The translations under genes were made by a program, and so were the position numbers. From positions 62,001 through 126,000 of the forward strand of contig MWEK01000013.1 in the NCBI GenBank assembly GCA_002070955.1: a DNA stretch of 64,000 bases, read 5' to 3'. Under the pieces are notes generated by a model. That model searched no databases. It was not told the DNA's origin and saw nothing but the letters and a program-made list of their open reading frames with translations. Origin of the DNA: Planctomycetes bacterium ADurb.Bin069. GTDB taxonomy: Bacteria; Planctomycetota; UBA8108; UBA8890; UBA8898. Positions 11,350 through 19,087 of the stretch are shown in pieces (the first letter of the stretch is position 1; every line of letters begins with the position of its first letter).

Positions 11350-12659
11350 GCCGGTCCGCTCCCCAGACAGCCTGCGTCATCGGCACCCAGTGGGGCGACG
11401 AGGGCAAGGGCAAAATCGTCGACGTCCTCTGCGAGGGGTGCGACGCGGTCGCGCGCTTCCAAGGCGGCGCCAACGCCGGCCACACCGTGAAGTTCGGCGG
11501 CGAGACCCACGTCCTGCACCTCCTGCCCAGCGGCATTCTGCGCCCCGGCAAGCAGGCGATTCTCGGCAACGGCATGGTCATCGATCCCGAGACCCTGCTC
11601 GCGGAGCTGGACGCGATTCATCAGGCCGGCATCCACACCGAGGGGCGGCTGTTCATAAGCGATCGCGCCCACGTCGTCATGCCCTACCATCGCGCGTTGG
11701 ACAAGGGGCGCGAGGAGCGCGCCGGCGCGGACAAGATCGGCACGACGCTCAGGGGCATCGGCCCATGTTACGAAGACAAGGCCGCGCGGCGCGGCATCCG
11801 CGTGGCCGAGCTCATCGACCCGGCGGCGCTCAAGGCCTGGCTGAGCCGCGTGCTGCCCGAGAAGAACGCCCTTCTCGCCCACTGCTACGGCGCTCCGGCG
11901 TTCGACCTGGAAACCCTGTGGCGCGAGCAGGCCGCGCTGGGAGCGAAACTCAAGCCCGCCGTGGTCAACGCCGGCGAACTGCTTGCCGGGCTGTACCGCC
12001 GGGGCGCGCGCATTCTCTTCGAGGGCGCCCAAGGCGCTCTCCTGGACATCGACCTCGGCACGTACCCCTACGTGACCAGCTCCAACACGTGCCCGAGCGC
12101 CATCGGCACGGGCTGCGGCTTTCCCGTGCGCCGGATCGACGAGACCATCGGCGTCGTCAAGGCCTACACGACCCGCGTGGGCGCGGGCCCCTTCCCCAGC
12201 GAGGCGCCGCCCGCTCTCGCTGACCTCCTAAGGGAGCGCGGCGGAGAGTACGGCGCCACCACCGGGCGGCCACGGCGCTGCGGCTGGCTCGACATGGCGG
12301 CGCTGGCGCGCGCCGTGTGGACGGCGGGCGTCGACAGCCTCGTCATCACCAAGGTCGACGTCCTGGACACGCTCCCGGAAATCAAGGTCGCCGTCGGCTA
12401 CCGCCGCGGCGCCGACCGCGTCGACCACCTCCCCGCATCCTTCCCCGAAGAGCCGCCCGCGATCGAGTGGAAGACCTTCCCCGGCTGGCGGCGGCCGACG
12501 GGTGACTGCCGCCGTTTCGAAGATCTTCCCGCCCCGTGCCGCGACTACATCGCGTGGATCGGCGCCGCAACGGGCTGCGCGATCCGCATGGTGTCGGTGG
12601 GGCCGGACCGCGCGCAGACCATCGTCCTCGACCGGCCGTTGCGAGCGACGCCGCCGTGA
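11346..12659 (+). CDS. purA: Adenylosuccinate synthetase PurA
   Basis: 437 residues, normal length. It condenses IMP and aspartate using GTP, the first committed step to AMP. The N terminus carries the family P-loop GTQWGDEGKGKIVD (residues 13-26), followed by ARFQGGANAGHTV, the IMP-binding GTTLRGIGPCYEDK, FEGAQGALLDIDLGTYPYVT, and TTGRPRRCGWLD near the C-terminal third. It overlaps carA by 4 nt and its own stop overlaps uppS (GTGA), so carA-purA-uppS-cdsA form one coupled operon mixing nucleotide and envelope genes. Confidence 0.97.
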   Translation: MSRSAPQTACVIGTQWGDEGKGKIVDVLCEGCDAVARFQGGANAGHTVKFGGETHVLHLLPSGILRPGKQAILGNGMVIDPETLLAELDAIHQAGIHTEGRLFISDRAHVVMPYHRALDKGREERAGADKIGTTLRGIGPCYEDKAARRGIRVAELIDPAALKAWLSRVLPEKNALLAHCYGAPAFDLETLWREQAALGAKLKPAVVNAGELLAGLYRRGARILFEGAQGALLDIDLGTYPYVTSSNTCPSAIGTGCGFPVRRIDETIGVVKAYTTRVGAGPFPSEAPPALADLLRERGGEYGATTGRPRRCGWLDMAALARAVWTAGVDSLVITKVDVLDTLPEIKVAVGYRRGADRVDHLPASFPEEPPAIEWKTFPGWRRPTGDCRRFEDLPAPCRDYIAWIGAATGCAIRMVSVGPDRAQTIVLDRPLRATPP

Positions 12660-13372
12660 CGCGGGCGATTCTTCCGCGCCACATCGCGTTCATCATGGAC
12701 GGCAACGGCCGGTGGGCCGCGAAGCGCGGCCTGCCCCGCGTGAAAGGCCACGAGCGCGGCGCCGACGCGATCAGCACCATCATGGAAGAGCTGCGCAGGC
12801 TCGGCATCCTCGAGGCGACCTTCTACGCCCTCTCCAGCGAGAACTACGAACGCCGTCCCGCCCGCGAAATTCGGCGGCTGCTCGACCTGCTGGTGCGCTA
12901 TCTCGACTCGCAGGCGGAAACGCTCAAGCGGGAGCGCATCAAGTTCGCCGTCATCGGACGCCTCGACCCCCTGCCTGCCGAGGCCATCGCGGCGATCCGC
13001 CGCGCGAGCGCCCTTACGGCGGCGCACGAGCGCTTCACCTTCCGCCTGGCCATCAACTACGGCAGCCGCCGGGAGATCATGGACGCGGCCTGCGCCCTCG
13101 CGCGCGCCCGGGCGTCCGGCGGGCAAGCGCCCGAGCGCGCCTCCGAGCCCGACGATCTGCGGGCGTTCCTGTACGACCCGTCCATGACCGATCCGGACCT
13201 CCTGATCCGGACGGGAGGGCAGTCGCGGCTCAGCAATTTCCTCCTGTGGCAGTGCTCGTACACGGAGCTGTACTTCACCGACACGCTCTGGCCCTCCTTC
13301 GGCAAGGCGCAGCTCGCCCGGGCGATCGAGTTCTACGCCCGCACGACCCGCAAGTTCGGGGCGGTGAGGTGA
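12656..13372 (+). CDS. uppS: Isoprenyl (undecaprenyl) diphosphate synthase
   Basis: 238 residues, typical for cis-prenyltransferases. It extends farnesyl diphosphate to the C55 lipid carrier for peptidoglycan and other glycans. Motifs: HIAFIMDGNGRWAAKRG with catalytic Asp15, GHERGAD, FYALSSENYERRP, FRLAINYGSRREI, DPDLLIRTGGQSRLSNFLLWQ and YTELYFTDTLWPSF. The start is GTG at 12656, overlapping the purA stop by 4 nt, and gives VTRAILPRHIAFIMDG, the expected N terminus. cdsA follows after 1 nt with GAGG as its ribosome binding site inside the uppS end. Confidence 0.96.
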   Translation: MTRAILPRHIAFIMDGNGRWAAKRGLPRVKGHERGADAISTIMEELRRLGILEATFYALSSENYERRPAREIRRLLDLLVRYLDSQAETLKRERIKFAVIGRLDPLPAEAIAAIRRASALTAAHERFTFRLAINYGSRREIMDAACALARARASGGQAPERASEPDDLRAFLYDPSMTDPDLLIRTGGQSRLSNFLLWQCSYTELYFTDTLWPSFGKAQLARAIEFYARTTRKFGAVR

Positions 13373-13373
13373 C

Positions 13374-14192
13374 ATGCGCACGCGCCTTCGCCACGGTCTT
13401 CCCCTGACCTTCGGCGTGCTGCTCCTCTTGTGGATCGATCACCACTTCGCCGTGGCGCACTGCTTCACGGCGCTGGTGGCGATCGTCGCCCTGGCGGCCT
13501 GGCTCGAATTTGCCGCCATGGCCTTTCCCGGGCGGCGCCGATGGCGCGCCGCGGGCGCGCCCGCCGTGGCGGCCCTGGTCGGCGCCGCCTGGTGCTGCCT
13601 CCCCGCGCACAACCATCTTTTCCACGCGGCGGCGGTCCCCGCGGTTTTGTTCCTGTGCACGTTCGCCTGCGCGATCCGCTGGGGCGCGGCCGCGGCTTCG
13701 CTCCCCGACATCGCCCTCTGGTTCGCCGGCGTCATCTACACGGGATACCTCCCCGCGTTTTTTCTCCAGCTCCGGAACCTGGAGGACGGCGAGGCCCTCG
13801 TCCTGGCGTGCTTCCTCGTCGTCAAGCTCGGCGACACCGGCGCGTATTTCACCGGCAGGCTGTTGGGCCGCCATCGGCTTTGCGCCGTGAGCCCCAAGAA
13901 AACCGTCGAGGGCATGCTGGGCGGCCTCGTATTCGCCTGCGCCGCGGCCTACGGGAGCGCGCGCCTGCTCCTGCCCGACCTGCCTTACGGAGCCGCCGCC
14001 GCGATCGGCGGCGGACTGGCTCTCGGCGCCATCGGACAGGCCGGCGACCTGATCGAGTCTTTCCTGAAGCGCGCCTGCGGCGTCAAGCACTCCTCGATCG
14101 TGTTCCCGGAACTGGGAGGCGTGCTCGATGTCGTCGACAGTCTCCTTTTCGCCGGGCCGGCGCTCACGATTTGTATGATATCTCTGTCATGA
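13374..14192 (+). CDS. cdsA: Phosphatidate cytidylyltransferase CdsA (divergent signature)
   Basis: 272 residues with about eight hydrophobic helices, as expected for CdsA, which makes CDP-diacylglycerol for phospholipid synthesis. Conserved segments are KLGDTGAYFTGRLLGR (151-166), SPKKTVEGMLGG (173-184) and AGDLIESFLKR. The signature region is altered: the normally conserved Asp after VK is His239 (VKHSS), and the PGHGG-x-x-DR segment reads PELGGVLDVVDS (245-256). Asp252 and the surrounding fold are kept. Position after uppS supports the assignment. Whether the His239 change affects metal binding is unknown; see findings. Confidence 0.88.
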   Translation: MRTRLRHGLPLTFGVLLLLWIDHHFAVAHCFTALVAIVALAAWLEFAAMAFPGRRRWRAAGAPAVAALVGAAWCCLPAHNHLFHAAAVPAVLFLCTFACAIRWGAAAASLPDIALWFAGVIYTGYLPAFFLQLRNLEDGEALVLACFLVVKLGDTGAYFTGRLLGRHRLCAVSPKKTVEGMLGGLVFACAAAYGSARLLLPDLPYGAAAAIGGGLALGAIGQAGDLIESFLKRACGVKHSSIVFPELGGVLDVVDSLLFAGPALTICMISLS

Positions 14193-14256
14193 CCCCCGCG
14201 CCGGCGGCCCGGTAGACTTCGGCAAGACTCGCCGGGATGCCGAGATAGAGTGTAGA

Positions 14257-14288
14257 GGCTGTACGCTATAGGCTGTACGCTATAGGCT
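14257..14288 (+). repeat. 14-bp tandem repeat, about 2.3 copies
   Basis: GGCTGTACGCTATA occurs twice back to back (14257-14270 and 14271-14284) followed by GGCT. It lies in the 134-nt gap between cdsA and phoH. It is markedly less GC-rich than its surroundings and lies just upstream of the phoH start. Confidence 0.9.
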
Positions 14289-14326
14289 GGAGCCCGGCGC
14301 GGCAGGCGACCGATACCGGACGACCT

Positions 14327-15250
14327 ATGGTAGAAAAGTGGATCAAGGATCTCTCCCGGGAGACGGCCCTGCGCCTGTGCGGACCGCGCGACCGTCACCT
14401 TCGCGCCATTCGCGAGGCCCTGGGCGTGACTGTGTCGGCCCGCGACGGCAACATCCGCGTCAGCGGCGAAGAAAAGCCCGTCAATGAGGCCATGTTCATT
14501 CTCGATCGGCTCTTGGCGAAGATCCGCTGCGGCGACACGATCCCCGATGATTTTCTCTCGGCCGCCTCCCCGCGGCCGGCCGGGCCGGATGCTTCGCGCG
14601 GCCTGGCCCACTGGGCCAAGTCCGAGGGCCAGCGCCAATACATCCATGCCATGGAGCAGCACGACGTGGTCCTGTGCACCGGGCCGGCGGGGACCGGCAA
14701 GACCTTCCTCGCCGTGAAGATGGCGGTCCATTGTCTCCGCGAGGGTCGCATCAAGCGCCTGGTCCTCTGCCGCCCGGCCGTCGAGGCGGGCGAACGCCTC
14801 GGGTTCCTGCCGGGGGATTTCTACGCCAAGGTCCATCCCTACCTGCGCCCTCTCTACGATGCGCTCAACGAGATCCTGGACTACGAGCAGGTCAAGCGCT
14901 ACATCGAGCGCGAGATCGTGGAGGTCATCCCGCTGGCCTACATGCGGGGGCGGACGCTGGCGAACGCTTTCATCATTCTCGACGAGGGGCAGAACACCAC
15001 CTCGGCGCAGATGAAGATGTTCCTGACGCGCATGGGCGAGGGTTCCCGGATCGTGGTCACGGGCGACATCACCCAGATCGATCTGGAGGGCGAGCCGTCC
15101 GGGCTGGTCGAGGCGCGCCGGATTCTCGCCGGCGTGCCGGGCATCGGCTGGTCGGCGCTGGACCGCCGCGACATCGTGCGCCACGCCCTCGTCGCGGAAA
15201 TCGTGGATGCCTACGAGCGGCACCGGGGCCAGGACGGACGGCAGGCATGA
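14327..15250 (+). CDS. PhoH family ATPase/RNase-associated protein
   Basis: 307 residues, like PhoH/YbeZ. An N-terminal segment (about 1-80) with KH-like or phospho-binding character is followed by the ATPase core: GPAGTGKTFLAV (Walker A, 119-130), LCRPAVEAGERLGFLPGD, YMRGRTLANAFIILDEGQNTT (Walker B), MGEGSRIVVTGDITQIDL. YbeZ-type PhoH proteins work with YbeY in RNA processing in other bacteria, and ybeY lies two genes downstream, supporting the same link here. The ATG (MVEKWIK) has only a weak ribosome binding site. The stop overlaps the HD gene by 4 nt. Confidence 0.93.
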   Translation: MVEKWIKDLSRETALRLCGPRDRHLRAIREALGVTVSARDGNIRVSGEEKPVNEAMFILDRLLAKIRCGDTIPDDFLSAASPRPAGPDASRGLAHWAKSEGQRQYIHAMEQHDVVLCTGPAGTGKTFLAVKMAVHCLREGRIKRLVLCRPAVEAGERLGFLPGDFYAKVHPYLRPLYDALNEILDYEQVKRYIEREIVEVIPLAYMRGRTLANAFIILDEGQNTTSAQMKMFLTRMGEGSRIVVTGDITQIDLEGEPSGLVEARRILAGVPGIGWSALDRRDIVRHALVAEIVDAYERHRGQDGRQA

Positions 15251-16851
15251 ACCTGGGCACGCAGCGACGCAAGCGTTGGCAGCAGCTCGCCCTGGGCAAG
15301 ACCGAAAGCCGCGAAGACCAGTTGCTCCGGCAGCAGAAGTTCTCCAACACGCTCTCGCGCAGTTGCATCATTCTGGCCTTCATCCTCCTGGTCGAGTTCC
15401 TGGTGCTTGAGGGCTGGCTCAGGACGCCGGCTTTGTCCGGTCTGGGGCCCCAGACCGCGGCGCTCGCCCTCATGATCGCCCTCGTCAATGTCCTCGGCTG
15501 GCTCGGCCTCACGCAGATCTTCCCCCGGGCGATCGATGGAGTCGCCTCGTTCCACCGGCTGGTGGGCATCCTCGCCGGGTACATGCTGCTGGCCAAGCTC
15601 GTGTTCCTCTTCGGGCTCCCGCATCTTCTGGCGCCCATGCCGCTGCTGGCCATCACGGCAACGCTCATGTACTCCAAACATCTGGCCGTCTACCTGGTCG
15701 CGGGCTGCTCGCTCTTCACGGGCTTCATGAGCGCGGTCGACCTCTTGCCGCCCCTCGCCGACCCGGCCGCCGCCGCGCCTCCTTTCGCGCCGCTGGAAGT
15801 GACTCTCACGCTGGCGCTGCTGCTCGGCGGCATCGGCGTCGTGATCACCACCGGCCGAATCCGCGCCCAGTCCCAGCCCATCACGATCGGCATCTTCGCG
15901 GGACTCCTGCACGTCGCGGTCGTCACGATATGCAATCTGTTCGCCGGCCGGATCACGGAAGGGCTGGACGCCGGGGAATCGATCTGGCGCATCCCCCTCG
16001 TGTTCGACTCCCTCTGCGGCCTGACCAACGGACTTGCCTGCGGCGTGGCCGCCACCGGCCTGCTTCCCACGCTGGAGCGCCTCTTCGACGTCGTCACCGA
16101 ACGTAGGCTGCGCGAGCTCGCCGATCTGAGCAACGAACTTCTGCGCACCTTCGCGCTGCGCGCGCCGGGCTCCTTCACGCACTCCCAGAACGTCGCCTAC
16201 CTGGCCAGCGAAGCGGCCGCCGCGATCGGCGCCGACGCGCTGCTCACCCGCGTGGGCGCGTACTACCACGACATCGGCAAGCTGTACAAGCCGGAGTACT
16301 TCGTCGAGAACCTCTCCCCGGGGTCGCCCAACCCCCACGACCGCCTGTCGCCCGAGATGAGCCGCCTGGTCATCACCTCGCACGTCAAGGACGGCCTGGC
16401 CATCGCGGAGGAGGAAAACCTGCCTCCCAAGGTCGCGGCCATGATCCCGATGCATCACGGCACCACCGTGATTCAGTACTTCTACCTCCGCGCGAAAAGC
16501 CAGGCCGAGGCGGGCGGCCGGGAAGACATCGACATCGAGCTCTATCGCTATCCCGGGCCCAAGCCCACCTTCAAGGAGGCGGCGATCCTCATGCTCGCCG
16601 ACTTCGTCGAGGCTGCCAGCCGCACGGTGGCCGAGCCCACCCCGCCGCGCCTCAAGGACATGATCCACAACGGCATCCTCACGCGGCTCCAGGACGGCGA
16701 GTTGGACGACTCGGAGATCACCTTGCGCGAGCTTTCGCGCATCGAGGAGAGTTTCTTGAGAACGCTCTCCACGCAGATCTTCCACGGGCGCATCCCCTAC
16801 CCGAAGAGCAAGGAGGCGGTGCCGAAGGCGCCGGCATCGCAGAACCGATGA
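15247..16851 (+). CDS. 7TM-HD family phosphohydrolase (PgpH-like)
   Basis: 534 residues. A first helix at about 38-58 is followed by a 7TM block (about 70-275) and a cytoplasmic HD domain: H312 in FTHSQNV, H341-D342 in YYHDIGKLYKPEYF, ITSHVKDG and MHHGTTV. This matches the membrane half plus HD half of PgpH/YqfF proteins, which in Firmicutes and others hydrolyse cyclic di-AMP (family knowledge). The large extracellular domain that usually precedes the 7TM block is absent, so the protein is about 200 residues shorter than PgpH. The usual place of this gene, between phoH and ybeY, is kept. It overlaps both neighbours by 4 nt. Confidence 0.9.
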   Translation: MNLGTQRRKRWQQLALGKTESREDQLLRQQKFSNTLSRSCIILAFILLVEFLVLEGWLRTPALSGLGPQTAALALMIALVNVLGWLGLTQIFPRAIDGVASFHRLVGILAGYMLLAKLVFLFGLPHLLAPMPLLAITATLMYSKHLAVYLVAGCSLFTGFMSAVDLLPPLADPAAAAPPFAPLEVTLTLALLLGGIGVVITTGRIRAQSQPITIGIFAGLLHVAVVTICNLFAGRITEGLDAGESIWRIPLVFDSLCGLTNGLACGVAATGLLPTLERLFDVVTERRLRELADLSNELLRTFALRAPGSFTHSQNVAYLASEAAAAIGADALLTRVGAYYHDIGKLYKPEYFVENLSPGSPNPHDRLSPEMSRLVITSHVKDGLAIAEEENLPPKVAAMIPMHHGTTVIQYFYLRAKSQAEAGGREDIDIELYRYPGPKPTFKEAAILMLADFVEAASRTVAEPTPPRLKDMIHNGILTRLQDGELDDSEITLRELSRIEESFLRTLSTQIFHGRIPYPKSKEAVPKAPASQNR

Positions 16852-17366
16852 GACCCCGAACCCTAAGGCCATCCGCGCCCGGCGCGAAAACGGCGCGAGG
16901 GTCGTCCGCGCGAACCGGCCCCGAACGTCCCCGGCGCGCCCTCCGGATCGCCATCGCGCGTCTTGCGAGGCACGCCCCCCTGCGCGCCGCCCGCGTGCGC
17001 GCGGCTCTGCGCGCCGTGGCCCGCGCCCACCACTGGCGCGGCGACCTTTGCTTGGCGGTCGTGGACGATGCCGCCATCGCCGCGCTGAACCGGCGCTTCC
17101 GGCGCGCGCGCGGTCCGACGGATGTGCTCGCTTTCCCCTACGGCGAGGACGCGGACGGCGTCGCCGGCGAAATCATCGTTTCCGCCGAGACCGCCGCCCG
17201 CGCCGCCCGGGCTTTCGGCGAGCCGCCCGAGCGCGAACTCCTGCGCTACTGCATCCACGGGTTGCTGCACCTATGCGGCCGCGAAGACGGCGTCCCCGCC
17301 GCGCGCCGCGCCATGCGGGCCCAGGAAGACCGCTTCCTGCCGCCGCGCGAGGAGTTTCGCCCGTGA
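16848..17366 (+). CDS. ybeY: Endoribonuclease YbeY
   Basis: 172 residues including an Arg-rich N-terminal extension of about 30 residues not found in most YbeY proteins. The core has LNRRFRRARGPTDVLAFPYG, GEIIVSAE and the metal site CIHGLLHLCGRED. In YbeY the site is usually H-G-x-L-H-L-x-G-Y-D-H; here H137 and H141 are kept and the third His is Asp147. Asp can ligate zinc, so activity is plausible. YbeY matures rRNA ends and supports ribosome quality control. Position after phoH and the HD gene is the standard one. A start further downstream, near residue 30, cannot be excluded. Confidence 0.88.
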   Translation: MRPRTLRPSAPGAKTARGSSARTGPERPRRALRIAIARLARHAPLRAARVRAALRAVARAHHWRGDLCLAVVDDAAIAALNRRFRRARGPTDVLAFPYGEDADGVAGEIIVSAETAARAARAFGEPPERELLRYCIHGLLHLCGREDGVPAARRAMRAQEDRFLPPREEFRP

Positions 17367-18268
17367 CCGCCCCGAACGTCTGTCCCACCCGCGCCGCGCT
17401 CGACCGCCTCCGGCGCCGCGTCGCCGCCCTCGGGGCGCTGCCGACGCTTCCCGCCGTCGCGGCCGAGGCCCTGCGCGCGGCTCGTGATCCCGCCGCCACC
17501 GTTGACGACATGGTCGCCCTCATCGCCAAGGATCCCCCCCTCGCCGCCCGGGTGCTCAAGGCCGCGAACTCGGTCTCCTTCGGCATGGCCGGGACGGTGG
17601 GATCGCTCAGCATCGCCTGCGTGCTTCTAGGCATGAAGCGCATCGCGCGCCTCGCCGCCAACGCATCGGCCTTCCGCACGCCGCCGGCCGGCGCATCGCC
17701 GCGCGATGCGCTCTGGACCCACGCGGCCGCCTGCGCCGCCGTGTGCGAATTCCTCGGCCGGCAGCTCAACCAGAACCTGGCGGCGGAGGCCTTCGTCACG
17801 GGTCTGATCCATGACACCGGCATCACGGTGCTCGACGCCGTCCTGCACCAGGACTTCGAGAGCATTCTGGCCCTCGCGGCGGAGGAGCGCTTGCCCTTGC
17901 ACGAGGCGGAACGAAGAGTGCTAGGCACCGATCATGCCCAAATCGGCGCGTGGCTTGCCGGCGCGTGGAATCTGCCCCCGCAGATCGCCGGCGCGCTGTC
18001 CGCCCATCACGGGCCGCCGTGCGACCCCGCCGAGGCGCCGCTCGGCGCCGCGCTACAGGCCGCCGATGCCGCCGCGCGGGCTGCCGGGTTCGGTTTCCCG
18101 CGGTTCGCGCCGCCGCCCGAGAGCGAGAAGATCCCCGCCCTGCCGCTGCTTGCGGGCGACGCGCGGGCCTGGGGCGGAATCTTGGCGCTCGCGGCCGCGT
18201 CGGCCGCCGAGGCCGGGGAGTTTCTCGCGGCCGTCGCGAAAGCCGCGCCTCCTTCGCAGGGCGCGTGA
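17363..18268 (+). CDS. HDOD domain protein
   Basis: 301 residues. The N-terminal half is an HDOD domain: LPTLPAVAAEALRAARDP, DPPLAARVLKAANS, LGMKRIARLAAN, LIHDTGITVLD (His-Asp retained) and LPPQIAGALSAHHGP. HDOD proteins are signal-output or regulatory proteins, usually without demonstrated hydrolase activity. The C-terminal quarter is Ala-rich and unassigned. The GTG start overlaps ybeY by 4 nt, placing it in the phoH-HD-ybeY operon, an unusual position for an HDOD gene. A promoter for the next gene lies in its last codons and just after. Confidence 0.88.
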   Translation: MTAPNVCPTRAALDRLRRRVAALGALPTLPAVAAEALRAARDPAATVDDMVALIAKDPPLAARVLKAANSVSFGMAGTVGSLSIACVLLGMKRIARLAANASAFRTPPAGASPRDALWTHAAACAAVCEFLGRQLNQNLAAEAFVTGLIHDTGITVLDAVLHQDFESILALAAEERLPLHEAERRVLGTDHAQIGAWLAGAWNLPPQIAGALSAHHGPPCDPAEAPLGAALQAADAAARAAGFGFPRFAPPPESEKIPALPLLAGDARAWGGILALAAASAAEAGEFLAAVAKAAPPSQGA

Positions 18269-18281
18269 CAGGAGCTATAAT
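18253..18281 (+). promoter_or_regulatory. Promoter of the PSP1 gene, probably giving a leaderless mRNA
   Basis: TTCGCA at 18253-18258 and a perfect TATAAT at 18276-18281 with a 17-bp spacer. The ATG of the next gene is at 18290, so a start 6-8 nt after the -10 would leave almost no leader, and there is no Shine-Dalgarno sequence between. Confidence 0.6.
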
Positions 18282-18289
18282 CACAGCCA

Positions 18290-19087
18290 ATGAACGACGC
18301 GCAGACGACTCAACCGGCCGCGTCACCCGCTGCGGCCGAGCCGGCCCCCGCGGCCGCGCCGCCCGCCGCGGCCGAGCCGGCCCCCGCGGCCGCGCCGCCG
18401 CGCGCGCCCGAGTTCGCGTACTTCTGCCTGGTGCGTTACGGGAGCTACCGCTTCAGGGGGCGGTTCGGCACCAACGATGAATCCCTGCGCCGGGGCGAGC
18501 AGGTCATCCTCCGCAGCAACCGGGATCTGGAGGCCGGCACGATTCTGACGCCCAGCGCGCCCCTCGGCGACGCGGCCATCGCCGGCCCCCTCCTGCGGCG
18601 CATGACCGCCAAGGACCGGGCCCGCGCCGCGGAACTCGAGGAACGCGCGCGCACCCAGTACTGGCCCTTCGTCGAGGAGAAAGCGGCCGAGCTCAAACTC
18701 CCCCTGCACCTGGTCAACGTCGAGCCGCTTTTCGGCGAGCAGAAAGTCGTCGTGCACTACACGGCCAACGGCCGGATCGACTTCCGCGAGCTCGTGCACT
18801 TGCTGGCGCGGCGCTTCCACGCGCGCATCGAGATGCGCCAGATCGGCCCGCGGGATTGCACGCGCATTCACGGCGGCATCGGCACCTGCGGCCTCGCTCT
18901 GTGCTGCGCCACCCACCTCGAAGCGATCGAGGCGGTGACGATCCGGATGGCCAAGGAGCAGGGCCAGCCGCTCAACCCAGGCAAGAACTGCGGCGCCTGC
19001 GGCAAGCTCAAGTGCTGCCTGCGCTACGAGCTCGAGGCGGACGCCCTGGAAACGCTGAAACGCGTGAGGAGAAGCGGCAGGCCGTGA
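18290..19087 (+). CDS. PSP1 domain protein (RicT/YaaT-like)
   Basis: 265 residues. Residues about 5-38 are an Ala-Pro-Glu low-complexity tail made by a 36-bp DNA repeat. The remainder is a PSP1 C-terminal domain: QYWPFVEEKAAELKLPLHLV, FRELVHLLARRFHARIEMRQIGPRD, then cysteine-rich GTCGLALCC and NCGACGKLKCCLRYE. RicT in Bacillus binds an iron-sulfur cluster with its partners and influences RNA processing; the Cys pattern fits. The gene has its own promoter and likely a leaderless message, and it overlaps the metallophosphoesterase by 4 nt. No ricA or ricF homologue is visible nearby. Confidence 0.9.
   Translation: MNDAQTTQPAASPAAAEPAPAAAPPAAAEPAPAAAPPRAPEFAYFCLVRYGSYRFRGRFGTNDESLRRGEQVILRSNRDLEAGTILTPSAPLGDAAIAGPLLRRMTAKDRARAAELEERARTQYWPFVEEKAAELKLPLHLVNVEPLFGEQKVVVHYTANGRIDFRELVHLLARRFHARIEMRQIGPRDCTRIHGGIGTCGLALCCATHLEAIEAVTIRMAKEQGQPLNPGKNCGACGKLKCCLRYELEADALETLKRVRRSGRP
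18332..18403 (+). repeat. 36-bp tandem repeat inside the PSP1 gene
   Basis: Two copies (18332-18367 and 18368-18403), identical except near the end, encode the AAEPAPAAAPP(A/R)(A) tail of the PSP1 protein. Confidence 0.9.
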
